Positions 9,533 through 18,201 of a stretch of 64,000 nucleotides of DNA are shown piece after piece. The stretch covers positions 17,219 through 81,218 of the forward strand of contig CAYHQQ010000013.1 of assembly GCA_964358855.1 (NCBI GenBank), given 5' to 3'. The DNA comes from UBA2396 sp038042175. GTDB lineage: Bacteria; Planctomycetota; Phycisphaerae; Phycisphaerales; UBA1924. Made by a program: the position numbers and the translations under genes. How positions within the stretch are numbered: position 1 is the first letter of the stretch; each line of letters starts with the position of its first letter. The notes beneath the pieces are model-generated. The model saw only the letters and a program-made list of their open reading frames with translations. It was not told where the DNA came from and did not search any database.

Positions 9533-10503
9533 TTGAGCACCCCCCGCTTGCGCAGATAGTCCAGCATGAGCGTCTCGATCGAGGTATCGCTGCGCACCAG
9601 CATGTACTGCATCCCACGCCGCCCGCAGAACTCACGCAGACGCTCGGTGTAGGCCGTCACCGTCTGCTTGTACTTCTTGAGCAGCGGCGAGGAGATTGTG
9701 ACCTCGGCCAGGTCGCTGTCCTCGACGTCCTTGAGGGCGAGGTCGCCGGTGATCGACGGATCGATCTCGTCGGGGCTCAAGACCTGCACGACGATGAGGT
9801 CGTAGCCGCGACCAAGCAGCATCCGCAGGCCGTCCTCGTAGCCTTCTTTGAACAGAAAGTCGGACATGACGAGCATGACGCCCTTGCCGCGACGGGAAAG
9901 AGCGATGCGTTCGGCCGCCTGCCGGAAGTTGAACCCGCCCGCGGGCTCGGTGTCGCAGATGAACTGGGCGAGTTCGACCGCCCGGCGCCGCCCGCGAAGA
10001 TCGCGGAGCGCCCGCGTGGGCTGGATCGTGGGCTTGCCGGTCTCGCTCTCGTCGTCCTTCTTGTCCAGGGCCGACGCGGTTGTCCCTCCCATCACCGTGC
10101 ACGCGACGCGATTGAGATTCACGAGTCCCACGTACCCCAGGGCCATCGCGGCCTTCTGCATGAAATCAAACTTGCTGGGCTTGCCGCAGTCGGCCGAGGC
10201 GGAGGCGTCAAAGACGACGTGCAACGACAGATCCTCTTCCTCAAGGTACAGCTTGAGAAAGAGAACATCGAGCCGCGCGAACAAGTTCCAGTCGATATGC
10301 CGCGTGTCATCGCCGCTGACGTACGAGCGGTGGTCGGCAAACTCAACGGACTCGCCCCGCTTCTTGGACCTTCGTTCGCCCTTGAGCTTGCCCGAAAAGA
10401 TCTTGCGGCTCGAAACATCGAGCGGCGAAATCTTCGCGAGCAGCTCGGGTGTGAGCAGATCTTCGATGCCGCGGGGACGTTTGATGGTTTCGGTCTTAAG
10501 CAT
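9529..10503 (-). CDS. DUF58 domain protein
   Basis: A 324-residue soluble protein of the DUF58 family, a vWA-like group almost always encoded next to moxR. The N-terminal half has the family segment RSKKRGESVEFADHRSYVSG followed by DDTRHIDWNLFAR. A vWA-like fold with VVFDASASAD follows, so the metal-site motif is close to DxSxS. No membrane helices are apparent. It lies 49 bases after the EF-hand gene and overlaps the next gene by four bases. DUF58 proteins have no fixed biochemical role; the context suggests work with MoxR and the vWA membrane proteins. Confidence 0.9.
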   Translation of the reverse strand: MLKTETIKRPRGIEDLLTPELLAKISPLDVSSRKIFSGKLKGERRSKKRGESVEFADHRSYVSGDDTRHIDWNLFARLDVLFLKLYLEEEDLSLHVVFDASASADCGKPSKFDFMQKAAMALGYVGLVNLNRVACTVMGGTTASALDKKDDESETGKPTIQPTRALRDLRGRRRAVELAQFICDTEPAGGFNFRQAAERIALSRRGKGVMLVMSDFLFKEGYEDGLRMLLGRGYDLIVVQVLSPDEIDPSITGDLALKDVEDSDLAEVTISSPLLKKYKQTVTAYTERLREFCGRRGMQYMLVRSDTSIETLMLDYLRKRGVLK

Positions 10504-10552
10504 TGGGAGTCATGCGGAGGCGCGGATGGAAATGGAGGAAGAGAAAGCTCGG

Positions 10553-12064
10553 CTACAGGGACGCGGGTCTCCTGCGACGGCGGGCGACGAGAACAATCGG
10601 AAGAACGGCAGTGGCCGTGAACCACGCGAGACCTTGCGATGGCGACTCGGCGGGTTCCGCCACGCTCTTTGCGATCCAGTCGTACGTCGGCAGCACCCTT
10701 CCATCCGCGAGCGTCATGCCTTGCGGGTTGGATGGGCAGCCTTCGGAGTCCGCCGTCGCACGGCAGGAGAGTGACGCGATACCCAGACTCTCGACGGACA
10801 AAACCTCACCTGCATCGGAAATGCCGTCGGAATTGCGATCAAACCACACCGCGAGCCCTTTGAGCTCATCGCCCGCGAGGCATCCGTCGCGGTTGTCGTC
10901 CAATGCGTCCATCGCCGCGTAACCCGTATCGAAGAAAATCCACCAAGACACCGAGCCGAACAGGTCGCGCCCTGATGTGATCTTGCCCGCGCGATCGGGG
11001 TCCCAGCAAAGGATGCCCGTCTCGGGCTTGACCCACGACCATGTTTGGGAACGTCCGGTGCCGTCGAGGTCAAACTTCGCGGACTGCCCGGACATCAATT
11101 GGCTCAGCGTACTGCTGGGCTCGAACGAGAGCACGATCGGGGTCATGGCCGTGTTCGGGGGAAGCGCCTTGAGCTTGCTCAGGGCCGCCTTGACCTCCTT
11201 CACGCGTGCCTTGTCCTGCGCGGAATTGTTCTTGCGGTTCTCGACCAGCTTGAGATACATGACCGCAGCCTCATGGCTCACAAGCTGCGAAAGACCGCGC
11301 ATCGGCTGCTTCTCGCTCGACTTCTCGGTCGCAAAGGCCAGAGAGAACGCGTCGTAGTAGTAGTCGATCGACCGCTCGCGCCAATACTCCATGATCAGGT
11401 CGGACACATTCTTTCGGATCGTTTCATTCGCGTCGGCACGCCGGGCCACAAGCGGCCGGATCGCCTTTGTCAGATCGCCTCGCAGCTCGTCCCTGGCCTT
11501 GGACTTTACCTTCTCGTCGGCGCTTGCCAGGTTGTCGATGACCGGATTCCAGCGATCGACCTCTTCCTTGGGCGCTTTCGCGTCGTCGATGCCCGGGATC
11601 GTCGCCACACCGGCGTCGGCCGCCCGAGCGATGCCACTGTCGAGCAGGTCGGCAAAGCCGAGCAAGTACCGCCCCTCTTTGCTGTCCAGATTCATGAGAG
11701 CGTTGAACTCCGCCACGCCCTTGTCGAGGTGTCCGGCCAATTCCTTCGCCGTGGGAATGGGGACTCCCGTGCCCTTCGCAATCCCGTAGGTTTTCTGGAC
11801 GTAGTCATCTCCGACGCCGATTTCGCGATCGTCCTTCTCAACGTCGCCATAGATCATGAGCTGCGAACTCTGGAGCGCGAACGCCAGCCCATGGGCCCGG
11901 GCCAGGCTGAAGTGCGCCGAGGCGTCCTTGGGGTGGCTCTTCACCCAGCTCGTGAGGTTCTTCACGATTCGGTCGACGGGCGCGTTTGACGGATGGGCGA
12001 ACTTGGCAAGAGCTCCCCCGGCAACAATCGCTACGGCCGCCAACAGCGAGTTTCTCATCATCAT
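10553..12064 (-). CDS. Exported protein with EF-hand/RTX-like repeats and C-terminal anchor
   Basis: A 503-residue protein of unknown function. It has an N-terminal signal segment (SLLAAVAIVAGGALAKFA), a helical region of about 300 residues (HPKDASAHFSLARA looks TPR-like), then a calcium-loop region near residues 335-435: FDLDGTGRSQTW, then ALDDNRDGCLAGDELKGL and WFDRNSDGISDAGEV. This order matches the Asp-rich region found in RTX-type exported proteins. The end, a hydrophobic helix followed by RRRRR (WFTATAVLPIVLVARRRRR), looks like a PEP-CTERM/MYXO-CTERM style anchor. A GAGGAG ribosome site sits 6 bases before ATG 12064. It lies between moxR and the DUF58 gene, so it may be a client or surface partner of that system. 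Confidence 0.75.
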   Translation of the reverse strand: MMMRNSLLAAVAIVAGGALAKFAHPSNAPVDRIVKNLTSWVKSHPKDASAHFSLARAHGLAFALQSSQLMIYGDVEKDDREIGVGDDYVQKTYGIAKGTGVPIPTAKELAGHLDKGVAEFNALMNLDSKEGRYLLGFADLLDSGIARAADAGVATIPGIDDAKAPKEEVDRWNPVIDNLASADEKVKSKARDELRGDLTKAIRPLVARRADANETIRKNVSDLIMEYWRERSIDYYYDAFSLAFATEKSSEKQPMRGLSQLVSHEAAVMYLKLVENRKNNSAQDKARVKEVKAALSKLKALPPNTAMTPIVLSFEPSSTLSQLMSGQSAKFDLDGTGRSQTWSWVKPETGILCWDPDRAGKITSGRDLFGSVSWWIFFDTGYAAMDALDDNRDGCLAGDELKGLAVWFDRNSDGISDAGEVLSVESLGIASLSCRATADSEGCPSNPQGMTLADGRVLPTYDWIAKSVAEPAESPSQGLAWFTATAVLPIVLVARRRRRPASL

Positions 12065-12086
12065 TCCAGACTCCTCGTCCCGCCCT

Positions 12087-13136
12087 TTACATCTTCACCG
12101 GCTCCGTCGGCGTCTTCTCGATGATCTGCTTCACCAGCACATCCGCCTCCATCCGGTCGGCCTCGGCCTCGAAATTCATGATCAGGCGGTGCCTCAGGCA
12201 CATCGGCGCCACCTGCTTCACATCCGCGAAGCTCACGTGGTAGCGCCCGTCGATCAGCGCCCGCACCTTGGCGCCCAGCATCAGGGCCTGCGCCCCGCGG
12301 GGCGAGCTGCCGCAGCGGATGTACTTGTTGGTCGGGCCGTCGGCGCCGCCGGCGGCGAAGGGGCCGCCGGGGTGGGTCGCCATGGCGAGGCGGCCAACGT
12401 ACTGCATCACGTGCGGGGCGACGACCACGCCGCGGACCAGGTTCTGGGTCTCCATGATGGTCGGCCCATCCATCACCTGCGAGCAGTCGGCGTGCGCGGA
12501 GCCGGTCGTGCGGTCGAGGATCGTCAAGAGATCGGGCAGGGCGCCGTAGCCCACGACGATCTTGAAGATGAAGCGGTCGAGCTGGGCCTCGGGGAGCGGA
12601 TACGTGCCCTCCTGCTCGATGGGGTTCTGGGTCGCCAGCACGATGAACGGCTTCTCGAGCTTGTACGTTTTGCCGCCCACCGTCACGCTGCGCTCCTGCA
12701 TCGCCTCGAGCAGGGCCGACTGCGTCTTGGGCGTCGCGCGGTTGATCTCGTCGGCCAGCACGATCTGGGCGAAGATCGGGCCCTTCTGGAACTCAAACTT
12801 GCGCCGCCCGGTCTCGGCATCCTCCATCACGATGTTCGTCCCCACCACGTCCGCGGGCATCAGGTCGGGCGTGAACTGGATGCGGCTGAACGGCAGGCTC
12901 AAAGCCTGCGCCAGCGAACGCACCAAGAGCGTCTTGCCCAGCCCCGGCACACCTTCGAGCAGCACATTGCCGCCCGTGAACAGCGCGATCAACACGCCCT
13001 CGACGGCGTCCTCGTGCCCGACAATCACCTTGCCGATCTCGGCCTTGAGCTTGGCAAAGCGATCGCGGAACGCCTCGCACTTGGCCTTCACCTCGGCGGG
13101 TGTGTTCATCTCCATCGTCGTCGCAACGCTCGTCAT
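12087..13136 (-). CDS. MoxR family AAA+ ATPase
   Basis: A 349-residue AAA+ ATPase. Walker A is GVPGLGKT (residues 62-69), Walker B LADEINRA near residue 130, and the sensor region ATQNPIEQEGTYPLPEAQLDRF is typical of MoxR. The C-terminal lid domain contains SPRGAQALM, also typical. MoxR proteins act with vWA-domain partners as chaperones in complex assembly or metal insertion (RavA-ViaA and CbbQ-CbbO are the studied cases). Here the genes on both sides encode vWA and DUF58 proteins. A spacer with an 8-base tandem repeat separates it from the upstream vWA gene. The start is ATG 13136. Confidence 0.95.
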   Translation of the reverse strand: MTSVATTMEMNTPAEVKAKCEAFRDRFAKLKAEIGKVIVGHEDAVEGVLIALFTGGNVLLEGVPGLGKTLLVRSLAQALSLPFSRIQFTPDLMPADVVGTNIVMEDAETGRRKFEFQKGPIFAQIVLADEINRATPKTQSALLEAMQERSVTVGGKTYKLEKPFIVLATQNPIEQEGTYPLPEAQLDRFIFKIVVGYGALPDLLTILDRTTGSAHADCSQVMDGPTIMETQNLVRGVVVAPHVMQYVGRLAMATHPGGPFAAGGADGPTNKYIRCGSSPRGAQALMLGAKVRALIDGRYHVSFADVKQVAPMCLRHRLIMNFEAEADRMEADVLVKQIIEKTPTEPVKM

Positions 13137-13200
13137 GGTTGACCCTTCTCAAGTTTTCGCGGACACAACCGGCATTCAACGCCGGCAATTGTTTCTTACT

Positions 13201-13248
13201 GACTCCGTGACCCCGTGACCCCGTGACTCAGTGACTCAGTGACTTCCC
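13201..13248. repeat. 8-bp tandem repeat between vWA gene and moxR
   Basis: Five head-to-tail 8-base units of consensus GACYCMGT (GACTCCGT, GACCCCGT twice, GACTCAGT twice) followed by a broken sixth unit GACTTCCC. It ends one base before the stop codon of the vWA gene and fills much of the space upstream of moxR. The unit length is not a multiple of three and the array is not coding. Confidence 0.85.
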
Positions 13249-16200
13249 CTACCTGTCCTCGATGTCTTCCCTCGCACGCTTCTTGGCTTTCAGCAGTGCC
13301 GACATCCCGGCCTCCACATCCTGCTTCACCGTCTTGGGCAGCTTGGCCTCTTCGCCCTTGGACGCACTCTCTCCCGCGCCCCGCTCAACCGCGGGCCCGC
13401 CCTTGGCCGCCTTGAGTTCTTCGCTGGTCGCCTCGAATTTCGCCGTCGCGGCGTACGTCTCCGCAGGCATGTTGGGCCCGCTGCGCTGCACGATCGATTC
13501 TTTGGCCTTGTCCTTGGCCGCCCGCAATGACGCCATCTCGACCTTCTTGTCCTTTCCGCGACCCATCGCCCGCCTGGCCGCCATGTACATCGCCGGGATG
13601 TCGATCCGCACCCGACGCACCGCTACGTCGACCAGGAAAAGCCCGATCGACAGCACCGCCACAAAGAGCCAGATCGGCTTGCTCGACACCGGGAATCGCA
13701 GCCCCTCCCGATTCCACAGGTCGGCCTTGGCCGAGTCGCCCGGCAGGGTGATGCCGCCGGTCTTGTCGCGGACCTGCTCCAGCAGTGCCGCGTTGTCCTT
13801 GAGCGTGCGATACTCATCCGAGAACGGCCGGTTGATCGCGGCGGCGACGGACCCCTCGACCGCCTTGGCCCCGGTGCCCATCGGCACGCGATACCTGAGC
13901 GAGGCGAGATAGGTTCCCGACTGGGCCGTGCGGAAGCGACCCTCGTAACGGCCGGGGCCGATCTCGCGAAGGGTGATGTCCTGATCCTGCGTGCCGTCGG
14001 GGCTGGCCAGACGTCCTTGGAAGTTGACAAAGCTCAGACGCTCGCCATCGCGCGTCATGGCCTCGACGATGAGCAACGTCTCGTCGCCCTTGGTCTCGGG
14101 CGTCATTCGCATGGTGACCACCGAGTTGCTGGGCCTCATGACCCAGCGGATGTGCTGCGCCCAGAAGGCCGCGTACTGCCCCCACGCGGGCCAGGTCGTC
14201 GCCCACCGGGCGCCGGCGTCGGAAGCAAAGACGATCGAACGGCCCAGGCCGTACTGCCACTGGGCCATGAGAGGCTCGCCCTCGTCGTTCTTGAGCGTGG
14301 TCATGGCCAAACCGCCGCGTTCGCCGGTGCGGATGTACCCGACGATGGGCGGGAGCCCGCCGATGCCGGCGAAAGTCTCCGACGAAAGACCGGTGAACTT
14401 GGGCGTGAACGCCGGCCCCTCGCGGATGAGGGGGCGGTGGACCATCGTGGCTTCCTTGATGAAGATCTCGGGGACCTTGTTCTCCTGCCCAGGCTTGATG
14501 ATGTACGACCGCCCGCCGGTGTACTTGGCGATGTGTTCCATCGCCGACTGGTCCTGGATGCCGTGGCAGGCGATCGCGACAGTGGTGATCGAGATGGGGG
14601 GCTTGGCGTTCTTGAACTTGTCGAGCAGGGCGTCGCTGGGCCTTTGCGGGTCGCCGTCGCTGATCAGAATGCAGTGCTTCTGCCCCGCGTTGGCCTTCTC
14701 CATGCCCGCCAGGAGCACCTGGAGCGCGGGCGTCCAGTCGCTCATGTCGCCGAACGTCAGCCTGTTGATCGCCCGCTTGATCGCCGACTTGTCGCCCAGT
14801 TCGGCGATCGGGAAGACCCATCCCGCGCCCCCGGGCCCCCACTCGGCGATTCCCGCCATGTCCAGGCGAGCCAGCGCGTCGACCGCCGCGGTGCACGTCT
14901 TTTGCCCCAGGAATCGCCCGTCGGGCATCTCCACCGAGTGGACCCACATGCCAAGGCACCCCTTGGGCATCTCCTGCTTCTGCGGCGGGTTCAAGTCCAC
15001 CGGCAGCGCCTCGGCCACGGGCGTGTCCATCCAGATCCCCGCGCCCAGCGAGTCCTTTCCACCCAGCATCACCAGCCCGCCGCCCCCCTCGCGCACGTAC
15101 CGCTGCAGGTCGATCAGCTGGTTCTCGCTGAAGAGCGTCCGGGGCACGTTGGCCAGAATGATCGCGTCGAACGCGTTCATCTCAACCAGGTCCTTGGGTG
15201 CCCGATCGGTCGAGACCTCTTCAACCGGCAGCCCGCCCTGGCCCAGGGCCTTGATGAGCGCCGACGTCTCCGCCTTGTCCTCGCTGATGACCAGAATCCG
15301 TCCCTCACCCGAGACGAACGTCACCGCCAGCTGCTTGTTGTTCTCAAGGCGCGTGTCGCCCACCGGACGACCGTTCACCACGTCGGGCTCGTAGGTCGCC
15401 TCGAACTTGATCGGCCCGCGATAGAGCACCGGCACCGGCACCGCGAACGTGTTGGGGCCCTTCTCGAGCTTCACACGGATGCCTGTCGCCGAGGTCTCGG
15501 GGTCCAGATCGACCGGCCCGCTGTCGTCGCGGATCGAGAGGAGCCCCGCCGTCGGCTCCGTCGCGTTGAGCACGACCTTGAGCGAGATGTTCTCTCCCAC
15601 GCGGGCCATGCCCGGGGCGACCAGCCGCTCCATCAGCACCTCGCTGTCGTACTTGTATTGGAGCGGAAGGATCCAGACGGGCACGCCCGCCGCCTGGGCC
15701 GCCGCCACCGCGACGAGCAAGCTCCCGATCGTCTCGTTCCCGTCCGAGACAATCACGATGCGGTTGGCCGCGTCGGGCGGGGCGATGCCCAGCGACAGCT
15801 TGAGCGTCGCCGCGATGTCGGTCGCATCGGTCTTGCCGGTGAACCCGCGGTCGATGCTCGTGACACCCGTGGTCGGCAGCTGCTGCACGAATGGGATGCG
15901 CGAGATGGTCACCAGCCCGATCCGGTCGCCGTCCTTGCGCGGCGAGGCCGCCACCGCCTCTCGCATGTACGTTTCGGCCTGCTTGAGCCTGGCCTGGGGC
16001 ACCGAATCCGAGACGTCCAGCAGCACCGTGACCGCCACGTCCTTGGCGACCTTGCGCCACGAGGGCTCGGCGAGCGTGCCCACGAGCAGCGCGACCACCA
16101 GCAGCCGGGCCGCAAGAGCGACCCATCGCGTCACCGTACCCAGGCCCGACAAGCTGCGCCGCGCCAGCCACACGATCACCACCACCAGCCCCGGAAAAAA

Positions 16201-16281
16201 CCAGAGCCATCCCGGGTTGTCGAACTGAATGGGCCCGACCGAAAGCGCGGCCAGCGTGTTGGTCATGACCAGTGCATTCAT
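13249..16281 (-). CDS. vWA and glutamine amidotransferase-like membrane protein
   Basis: A 1010-residue protein. Two N-terminal membrane helices (WLWFFPGLVVVIVWLA and ALAARLLVVALLVGT) lead into a vWA domain with VLLDVSDSV and IVIVSDGNETIG. A GATase1-like segment follows (LVISEDKAETSALIKAL, then YVREGGGGLVMLGGKDSLGAG), then a second vWA-like part (CILISDGDPQ), an Ig-like region and a membrane helix near residue 885 before a long charged cytoplasmic tail rich in Lys/Glu/Ala. Such vWA/GATase-like proteins are recurrent neighbours of moxR. The start ATG 16281 overlaps the stop of the NHL lipoprotein gene (ATGA); in-frame sequence further upstream lies inside that gene and was not used. Confidence 0.85.
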   Translation of the reverse strand: MNALVMTNTLAALSVGPIQFDNPGWLWFFPGLVVVIVWLARRSLSGLGTVTRWVALAARLLVVALLVGTLAEPSWRKVAKDVAVTVLLDVSDSVPQARLKQAETYMREAVAASPRKDGDRIGLVTISRIPFVQQLPTTGVTSIDRGFTGKTDATDIAATLKLSLGIAPPDAANRIVIVSDGNETIGSLLVAVAAAQAAGVPVWILPLQYKYDSEVLMERLVAPGMARVGENISLKVVLNATEPTAGLLSIRDDSGPVDLDPETSATGIRVKLEKGPNTFAVPVPVLYRGPIKFEATYEPDVVNGRPVGDTRLENNKQLAVTFVSGEGRILVISEDKAETSALIKALGQGGLPVEEVSTDRAPKDLVEMNAFDAIILANVPRTLFSENQLIDLQRYVREGGGGLVMLGGKDSLGAGIWMDTPVAEALPVDLNPPQKQEMPKGCLGMWVHSVEMPDGRFLGQKTCTAAVDALARLDMAGIAEWGPGGAGWVFPIAELGDKSAIKRAINRLTFGDMSDWTPALQVLLAGMEKANAGQKHCILISDGDPQRPSDALLDKFKNAKPPISITTVAIACHGIQDQSAMEHIAKYTGGRSYIIKPGQENKVPEIFIKEATMVHRPLIREGPAFTPKFTGLSSETFAGIGGLPPIVGYIRTGERGGLAMTTLKNDEGEPLMAQWQYGLGRSIVFASDAGARWATTWPAWGQYAAFWAQHIRWVMRPSNSVVTMRMTPETKGDETLLIVEAMTRDGERLSFVNFQGRLASPDGTQDQDITLREIGPGRYEGRFRTAQSGTYLASLRYRVPMGTGAKAVEGSVAAAINRPFSDEYRTLKDNAALLEQVRDKTGGITLPGDSAKADLWNREGLRFPVSSKPIWLFVAVLSIGLFLVDVAVRRVRIDIPAMYMAARRAMGRGKDKKVEMASLRAAKDKAKESIVQRSGPNMPAETYAATAKFEATSEELKAAKGGPAVERGAGESASKGEEAKLPKTVKQDVEAGMSALLKAKKRAREDIEDR

Positions 16282-17417
16282 TGCCCGCCTCCGATCGCGA
16301 TCTTGTTGCCGGGACGTGGCAGATCCATCCCCACCACACGGTTGTTGCCCGAGTCCAGGATGTACACCCGCCCGCCGGCGATGCCCATGCCCCAGGGCGA
16401 CGCAAGCTGCCCCACACCCGAGCCCCGGGCACCCCACAGATTCACAGTCGCCCCGGAGTCAAGGTCGATCTGCCGCACCCTCGCCCCGCCCATCTCCAGC
16501 ACCAGGGCCGTGCCATCGCCAAGCGGCTCGACCGAGTACGGATAGTTGAATCCCTCGACCTCCGCGCCGCTGCTGATCCCCTCGCCGCCGTTGGAGACAC
16601 CGGCCGTCTCGCGCGAGCCGATCCACTTCACCAGCGCCCCCTCAAGCGTGAAACGCCCGATGCGATGGTTGCTCGAGTCGGCCACCAGAAGCTCAGCCCG
16701 TTTGGCGTCCACCGCCACCGCCTGCGGCCTGCTGAACTCGATCGCCCCGGGGTCCTCGCCCGACCCCCAGGTGCCAAAGGTCCCCTTGGGCTGGTACGCG
16801 CCGGCGGCGTCGGGCTCCCAGATCGAGATCCGATCGTTGTCGCCGTACTCCGCCACGTACACCCGCGCGGGCCGCTTGCCGTCGCTCGTGGGGACAAAGG
16901 CGATGTCGGTGGGGTAGATGAACTCGCCCAGCCCCTTGCCCCGCTTGCCGAACGAGAACAGAGGCTCGGGTGTGGTCTTCTCGACGGGTTTGCCCCCCGC
17001 GCGGGCGATGAGCGCCTCCCGCGGCTCGATGGCGTAGACCACCACGCGCTGGTAGTGCGTGTCGGGCACGAACAGGAGCGGAGGATCACCGCAAAAGACC
17101 GAGACGCCCGTGGGCTTGCCGTTCTTCCACTCGGGCATCCTCCATATCTCAAGGCAGCGCCCCGACTCGGGGTCGATCCGCTGCACCCGGGCCATCTTGT
17201 CGATGATCCAAAGGTCACGCCCGTCGCTGGCGATCGCCCGCGGATAGGCGAACTGTCCGGGCGAGAGGCCCACCCCACCGAACGTCGCCACCGGCTTGAG
17301 CGTGTGCCCGACCGAGCCCGACCCCGCGCGATCGCAGGCGGACGCCAGAACGCACGCGGCCGCCATCGCCATGCCCCAAACCCCGCGAGAATTTGACATC
17401 CGTCTCACCGACACCAT
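16278..17417 (-). CDS. NHL-repeat lipoprotein
   Basis: A 379-residue beta-propeller protein. The N-terminus has a lipoprotein signal ending in the lipobox LASAC near residue 28, so it is probably a membrane-anchored lipoprotein. The rest is made of NHL-type blades: QFAYPRAIASDGRDLWIIDK, IYPTDIAFVP, SRPQAVAVDAKRAELLVADS, LASPWGMGIAGGRVYILDSG. NHL propellers usually bind proteins or peptides or serve as enzyme scaffolds; no catalytic residues are evident. The stop overlaps the start of the large vWA gene by four bases. The start is ambiguous: ATG 17417, GTG 17408 and ATG 17399 are in frame, and a TACCAT hexamer overlapping 17415-17420 would favour one of the two downstream starts. Confidence 0.8.
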   Translation of the reverse strand: MVSVRRMSNSRGVWGMAMAAACVLASACDRAGSGSVGHTLKPVATFGGVGLSPGQFAYPRAIASDGRDLWIIDKMARVQRIDPESGRCLEIWRMPEWKNGKPTGVSVFCGDPPLLFVPDTHYQRVVVYAIEPREALIARAGGKPVEKTTPEPLFSFGKRGKGLGEFIYPTDIAFVPTSDGKRPARVYVAEYGDNDRISIWEPDAAGAYQPKGTFGTWGSGEDPGAIEFSRPQAVAVDAKRAELLVADSSNHRIGRFTLEGALVKWIGSRETAGVSNGGEGISSGAEVEGFNYPYSVEPLGDGTALVLEMGGARVRQIDLDSGATVNLWGARGSGVGQLASPWGMGIAGGRVYILDSGNNRVVGMDLPRPGNKIAIGGGQ

Positions 17418-17560
17418 GGTACAGGATTCCGGCGACTCGGATGCAAACGGCGACCCCGGGAAGGGCGTACGGGAGGCCCCTTCGCCGCGATTGCCGATCT
17501 ACGTCCCCACGCGGGGAGATGTTCGAACGCGTGCGGACGCCCGCCGCTCGACGCCCCCAC

Positions 17561-18166
17561 TCAACGCTGCGACGTCTTCTGCACCTCGCCGCGGCCGATC
17601 CAGACCTTTTCGGTCGTCGCCATGTCCGTGAGCTCGAGCTGGAGCTCAAAGAAGACGACCTTGGATCGCCCGTCGCCCGAGACCTGCGTCCGCTCACGCA
17701 GCGCGCCCAGGAGCATGAAATCGGCCTTGATCTCGCTGGCCGCCTTCTTCACCGTCGCCGGGTCGGCAAACTCGGTGTCGAACCGCTCGGCACGCAGCTC
17801 CTTTCTGATCTCCTTGGCCGCAAACACCCGGACCCTCCCGCTGTTGAGCAGCTCGCGCTGGATCTCGTCGGTCATCATCGCCGGATTGATCGTGTAGTCG
17901 CCCGTCTCGTTCTTGACCGATCCCAGCACCATCTTGGGGAGTGCCCCGCTGTTGGCCGTCTGCCACGCGGTGATCCAGTTCCGCGACATCACGTCGCTGA
18001 TCTGCTGCCTCGCCAGAAACCGCGCATCGTTCTGGTTGAACGATGAGTTGATGTCGATCACCTCGTCGCTGTTCACGCGTGTGATCCGCTCGTTGGCCCC
18101 GCCGCCGCAGCCCAGGAGACCCATCACAACCACCACGCCCGCCGCCGCCATCATGTTCCGCTTCAT
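17561..18166 (-). CDS. LpoB-like penicillin-binding protein activator lipoprotein
   Basis: A 201-residue lipoprotein: signal segment AAAGVVVVMGLLGC with the lipobox LLGC, then a domain resembling the LpoB family (VLGSVKNETGDYTINPAMM, ELLNSGRVRVFA, KADFMLLGALRE, ELQLELTDMATTEKVW). LpoB in Enterobacteria is an outer-membrane lipoprotein that activates the peptidoglycan synthase PBP1B. Here that role is inference from family resemblance. A strong ribosome site GGAGGA lies just before ATG 18166. The gene follows the COG3014 lipoprotein gene by 35 bases, a pairing I know from other Gram-negative genomes. Confidence 0.8.
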   Translation of the reverse strand: MKRNMMAAAGVVVVMGLLGCGGGANERITRVNSDEVIDINSSFNQNDARFLARQQISDVMSRNWITAWQTANSGALPKMVLGSVKNETGDYTINPAMMTDEIQRELLNSGRVRVFAAKEIRKELRAERFDTEFADPATVKKAASEIKADFMLLGALRERTQVSGDGRSKVVFFELQLELTDMATTEKVWIGRGEVQKTSQR

Positions 18167-18201
18167 CGAGATCCTCCTCAGTTGAGTTCCACACGACATG
18201 T

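Noticed and set aside
13201..13248. Tandem repeats considered as a CRISPR array.
   Set aside because: Units are 8 bases and contiguous, with no spacers and no cas genes. No CRISPR array was seen elsewhere in the window.
14017..16545. An 842-residue open frame on the plus strand opposite the large vWA gene.
   Set aside because: It is the complement of a well-supported gene and is Arg/His/Gly-rich with no domain pattern. High GC opens long antisense frames throughout the window; similar cases at 3240-4148, 19603-21492 and 46499-49837 were rejected for the same reason.
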